Shown here piece after piece: positions 60,269 to 64,000 of a stretch of DNA of 64,000 nt. Under the pieces are notes generated by a model. The model searched no databases, had not been told where the DNA came from, and was given only the letters and a program-made list of their open reading frames with translations. The stretch spans positions 9,178,501-9,242,500 of the forward strand of contig NC_088309.1 of assembly GCF_910592395.1 (NCBI RefSeq), given 5' to 3'. The stretch comes from Lineus longissimus (lineage: Eukaryota > Nemertea > Pilidiophora > Heteronemertea > Lineidae). The stretch's first letter is position 1. Each line of letters starts with the position of its first letter. Made by a program: the position numbers and the translations under genes.

Positions 60269-63200
60269 GTCGGCATGGTTAAGGGTAAACTGAGATTCAA
60301 GTTTGAAGTCCGATAGTGCCAATAGTGAACAGAAGCTCTCGATTATCATAAAAAAACACGATGGAGACACAATTTCTTCGGGTGGAATGACCTGCAGAGT
60401 GTGGATGACATTTTAAGATCCACCGCCGCTGAAACCATACAGCTTCCGATGGCTGTAAGTTGGCACCAATATTAGATTTAGAGCTCGTTATCGGGTGAAT
60501 AAATCCAAGACATCTAATTTTCTAAAGATCAAGGTCGAATAGACCCCACCGCCTTGCTACTTTAGAACACGTTTGTGGGTGTTGAGGGAGTAAAGGTATA
60601 CAGTTTTTGCTTATAAAATCTCGTTTTCATCAAGATTCAATAATGACTATAGTCCATTCGGAAATGTAAGTGGAAGGTTTGACGCGGGAAAGATGCGGGA
60701 AGGATGCGGGAATGCAGCGGGATCGAGACAGAGAGCCGGTGCATGGATCGGTTCGGTGGCCCATCCGCATAAGATATGTGGTTGAGTGTCGTGGAAAGGC
60801 ACTCTCATAACAAGCAAGAGCAGCCCCTGACACTCATCGGATGAAAGACGTTGTTTCATACCGTCCATCCCATCAAGATAAAACGTCTTTTGTGCAAAAA
60901 CGTCCTGTCCTGGGAACTCCAATCAACAATCACCATTTGGGCAGGAAGGAATGTGATTATCCGAGTAATAGTATAGATCGAAATCTATCGTTTTTGCCTA
61001 CTCGATTTCATCATTTACCATTCAATCTTTCTAGAGGATGGCCCCCTTTCACTATTACCTTCGAGAAGGACTTGCCTTCACCCCATTTTATTCACATATA
61101 TCCAGGACCCCGATGCTCCTCTCCAGCGCCGGGAACTAGTACCATCTTCAAAGCAGCTATCTCTGTCACTATTGTCAAGCGCTAGATTTAGCCACTGCAA
61201 GCATCTTTACTTTCTATTCCCATTGCCAGGCTATCCATTACAAAATTGAAATTCGTCTGCTTAATTGAAAGTCGTCTGCTCATTGTAGACTTGGCTTCCG
61301 CCTCTAGCGAGTTGGCATTATATTTGCAAAGGGAGCCTGCTTTGATTCGTTGGAAGGAGATAAAGAACTTTATAAGTGCATGTTCCCCCGAATTTATATT
61401 CAATATTATATTTTGTTGCTAAAGACGCCTCAGAAACGCCAAGATTTAATGTGAAGGTTCATCGATTGCTAAAATAAAAACATCCTGAACTTATCTCACC
61501 GTTGGGCGTTTTTTTGAAGTTGCCATCACCAAGATTTTGCCAAGTTCAAGCGTTTAGTGCTAATTTTGAGGAAACGAGTAACAATAACATGTTTTGTAAA
61601 AATAATGTACAGAAAATTAAAATATATGTCCTTAGCATCAAATCTATTTATCTGAGGTAGATCGTGGGTTGGTCTTGTAAATAAATATCTATGATTAAAA
61701 GTTGGTAAGTTTTCGGCGATATCTATCGTTCTGTTCACGGACATTGCCCGATCCTGGTTGTGACTTTGTCCTTAAAAGACCAATTTGAGACAATTGGAAA
61801 ATTCAACTATATGGAATCTCCTAACGCCGCAGGGCTTCGTGTAAATATGAGTTGTTATAACAATCTTTCGCAACAGCCCATCCCTTTATACTAGTATGCT
61901 AAAGCGGTACAAAGCAGAGTTTGACAGATCAGAAATACTTCTATAGGCACAAACACGTCAGTGTGATGACACCCAATATTGGAAAAATCTTGTCAATAAC
62001 CTTTTGAAAAACGTCTCCAACGATCTGGTTTCAAAAGCAGGCCATGGTACATGTCAGGAACAGGAACCCAAGTCTCCGCCTACACTGATCCATCTACTGA
62101 GCTCTCTCGCGACAGGTTACGGATTTGATCTACCATGTGTTGACGTCTGTCAACGTTGAGCGAGTAATGGTACAATTACGAACAGATTAAAAACCAGTTC
62201 AGCTGTCACTGCCTCTGTGTGGCGAGTCCATCCTTACCACTTAGTGTCCGTTTCAATGCCTACTTTCTGTCATAGTTCTCAAAGGCTTTCTTCTCAACTG
62301 GATTTGGCACTGGCAGGCCAAAGCACAGATGGTTGTGACATTGTCTTCATTCTATACTTCATTGGGTGTAACAAAAAACGTTTGTCTGAAAGAGCGGAGC
62401 ATGTCGAAGAAATGCTTTTGATCTGATGTCATTGGTCTCTATAGCCATACAACATAATCCATCACCGAATGAATAGTAGAGTAAGACACTTTCTATGAGG
62501 GTTACTGTCACAGCCTCCTGCTCGAGGAGTCGTCCTGTCACAACCTAGGTGCCTCTTCCAGCTGGTTAAAACTGTATACAAGTGCGTCGTGAGAAGACCC
62601 AGCTATGCTGACAGTAACAACATTCGAGCAGACAAATTCCTTGTTGTTGTGGGGTGTACGAGTGCACATTTGAATGCTGATGGAGTATAGCGGATTTGCA
62701 TTTGTAAACTGTGTGGTTAAACCGATTTTCAATTCTTGAGACATTTTGATTCCTTCAGTCGGTTTTGAATCCCCATTTTTCCCCCTCTTTATGCTCAGTA
62801 TCAATAGGCCTGGATGACTTTACTCAGCCACCTGGTAATTGATTCTCCATGGTGTCCGCCTTCTTCAGCTGATTTTTACTTTGAACACAGGATAGGCCCA
62901 ACTTTGATGGAGACACACTTGATGAATGCAAGTGAACGAAAAAAGACAATAATTATACGTTATCAGCATCATATGTATTCATTTAAATCATACATTTCAA
63001 AACAAGGTTTAATCCCCGCTACAAACCCTTGATCCAAATCCCTCAGCATAAAACTCAATACGTGTACATTACAGTATAAAATCTACTCTATGCACAACCA
63101 ATGAAAAAGAGCAGTGTTAGCCCGAGTTCACCCTGTCCCTCTGGTGTTTCAGAACTACAAATTTTCTCTCAAGATCTGGCACTCGAAAAACAAGAAAAAT

Positions 63201-64000
63201 ATGAAAACAAATACTCTGGTACTTTAAAGCATGCTTCAATGACTTTGCATCAAAATCGCACAACAGGTATATGAAATTTTACTTAAAAATACAGAGATAT
63301 CAATATGTCTACAAAGCAGATACAATGTAAATCCTGGTACAGAGTTATAGGAGTCCAATAATTCAGACCAGCATTACTCCATGTTATTTGTGAGTGCGTT
63401 TTCACAGAGGGAATAGAGCCTTGGATTCTGTATTTTGTATTGGGCAACATTGTCCAGTAACCATTCCCTGGAGACGACCTCTGCTGAGAACTTTTGCTTC
63501 AATCCTGCAAGTAGAAGGCAATTCGATGGCTATAACTTTTAACATAGGTGAAAGTGATTGCTGCCGTCTGCCTTTCAACTGAATGAAATAAAACTTCTGA
63601 TCCTATGAAGTTGCTTCAAAATCTCCTAGTTTAAAATGAGTAAAGGAAAAGAAGAAGGATTAAGCATAACGGGACTGAATTTACCAAAACTTAAGATTAT
63701 CATTGAAAGTGCCTCAAATATCGAACAGCAAATGGAAGTCGTAAGCAGTTGCCCCATGTATGTCCTTTACTGTAGAGCCTCTCAAGAATAAACAACTGCC
63801 AGACGATTCACCAGGAATTGATGATGAGGACCAAGATTTCGTTAGCCTCATAGCATAATTGCCTAACTCATATTAATTTTGAAGGTTTTGAGAAAAATTA
63901 AAGAACCATTTTTTTAGACAACGCTTAGGAAATTTTTATTCGAACTTTAACAAAAACTTATAACAGATGTCTCAACATTTTTAAAACCATAAAATAAGTA
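60269..64000. other. no gene recognised
   Basis: Frames such as 60841-61185 (plus) and 62538-62804 (minus) lack recognisable motifs. A phrase at 61758-61789 matches 39116-39147 as a dispersed repeat. The last 1.5 kb is AT-rich without clear signals. Confidence 0.45.

Overview
The window is nuclear DNA from an invertebrate animal. It is AT-rich, its genes have many introns, and it carries minisatellites and degenerate repeats. It holds one JAK-type tyrosine kinase, whereas vertebrates have four. Marine invertebrate groups such as molluscs, hemichordates, echinoderms or amphioxus would fit, but nothing here fixes the phylum. All exon models were read by hand from splice signals, reading-frame phase and family motifs. 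The three main genes each sum to a whole number of codons.

Layout. 1-5450: no recognisable gene, with an AT-rich tandem repeat at 300-1140. 5452-10420: a repeat island. It holds a large structure with inverted arms made of a 20-bp minisatellite (5452-6487 and 8690-9440, in opposite orientation), a tRNA-like SINE fragment inside it, and a smaller complete element (9641-10420). The small element has arms of 15-bp repeats, 22-bp terminal inverted repeats and an 8-bp target duplication. Both resemble foldback transposons. 11268-11443 (minus) may be a stray exon.

13040-22517 (minus): a complete JAK kinase gene of 17 coding exons and 1391 residues (FERM, SH2-like, pseudokinase, kinase), with an unusually long linker between its two kinase domains. 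One intron/exon boundary of this gene is tandemly repeated five to six times (20861-21175).

23835-37365 (plus): KHDC4/BLOM7, transcribed divergently from JAK. It has 16 coding exons, 979 residues, two KH-type modules and a long Gln/Pro-rich tail, with a GC-AG intron after exon 2. Two of its introns carry paralogous H/ACA box RNAs. Their first pocket matches the branch-site region of U2 snRNA, which makes them SCARNA4-like. The gene also shows a candidate early terminal exon and a 54-nt in-frame cassette exon.

41146-57260 (plus): a Ras-family small GTPase of 227 residues in three coding exons, split by introns of 8.5 and 6.9 kb. The introns contain a non-LTR retrotransposon 3' end, degenerate tandem repeats and a possible CRE/X-box regulatory cluster. 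57861-64000 has no confident gene, only one possible terminal exon at 59914-60268.

The genes do not form one pathway. JAK and the Ras-like protein are signalling proteins, and KHDC4 is an RNA-binding splicing factor. The one functional link visible is that KHDC4 introns carry RNAs predicted to modify a spliceosomal snRNA.
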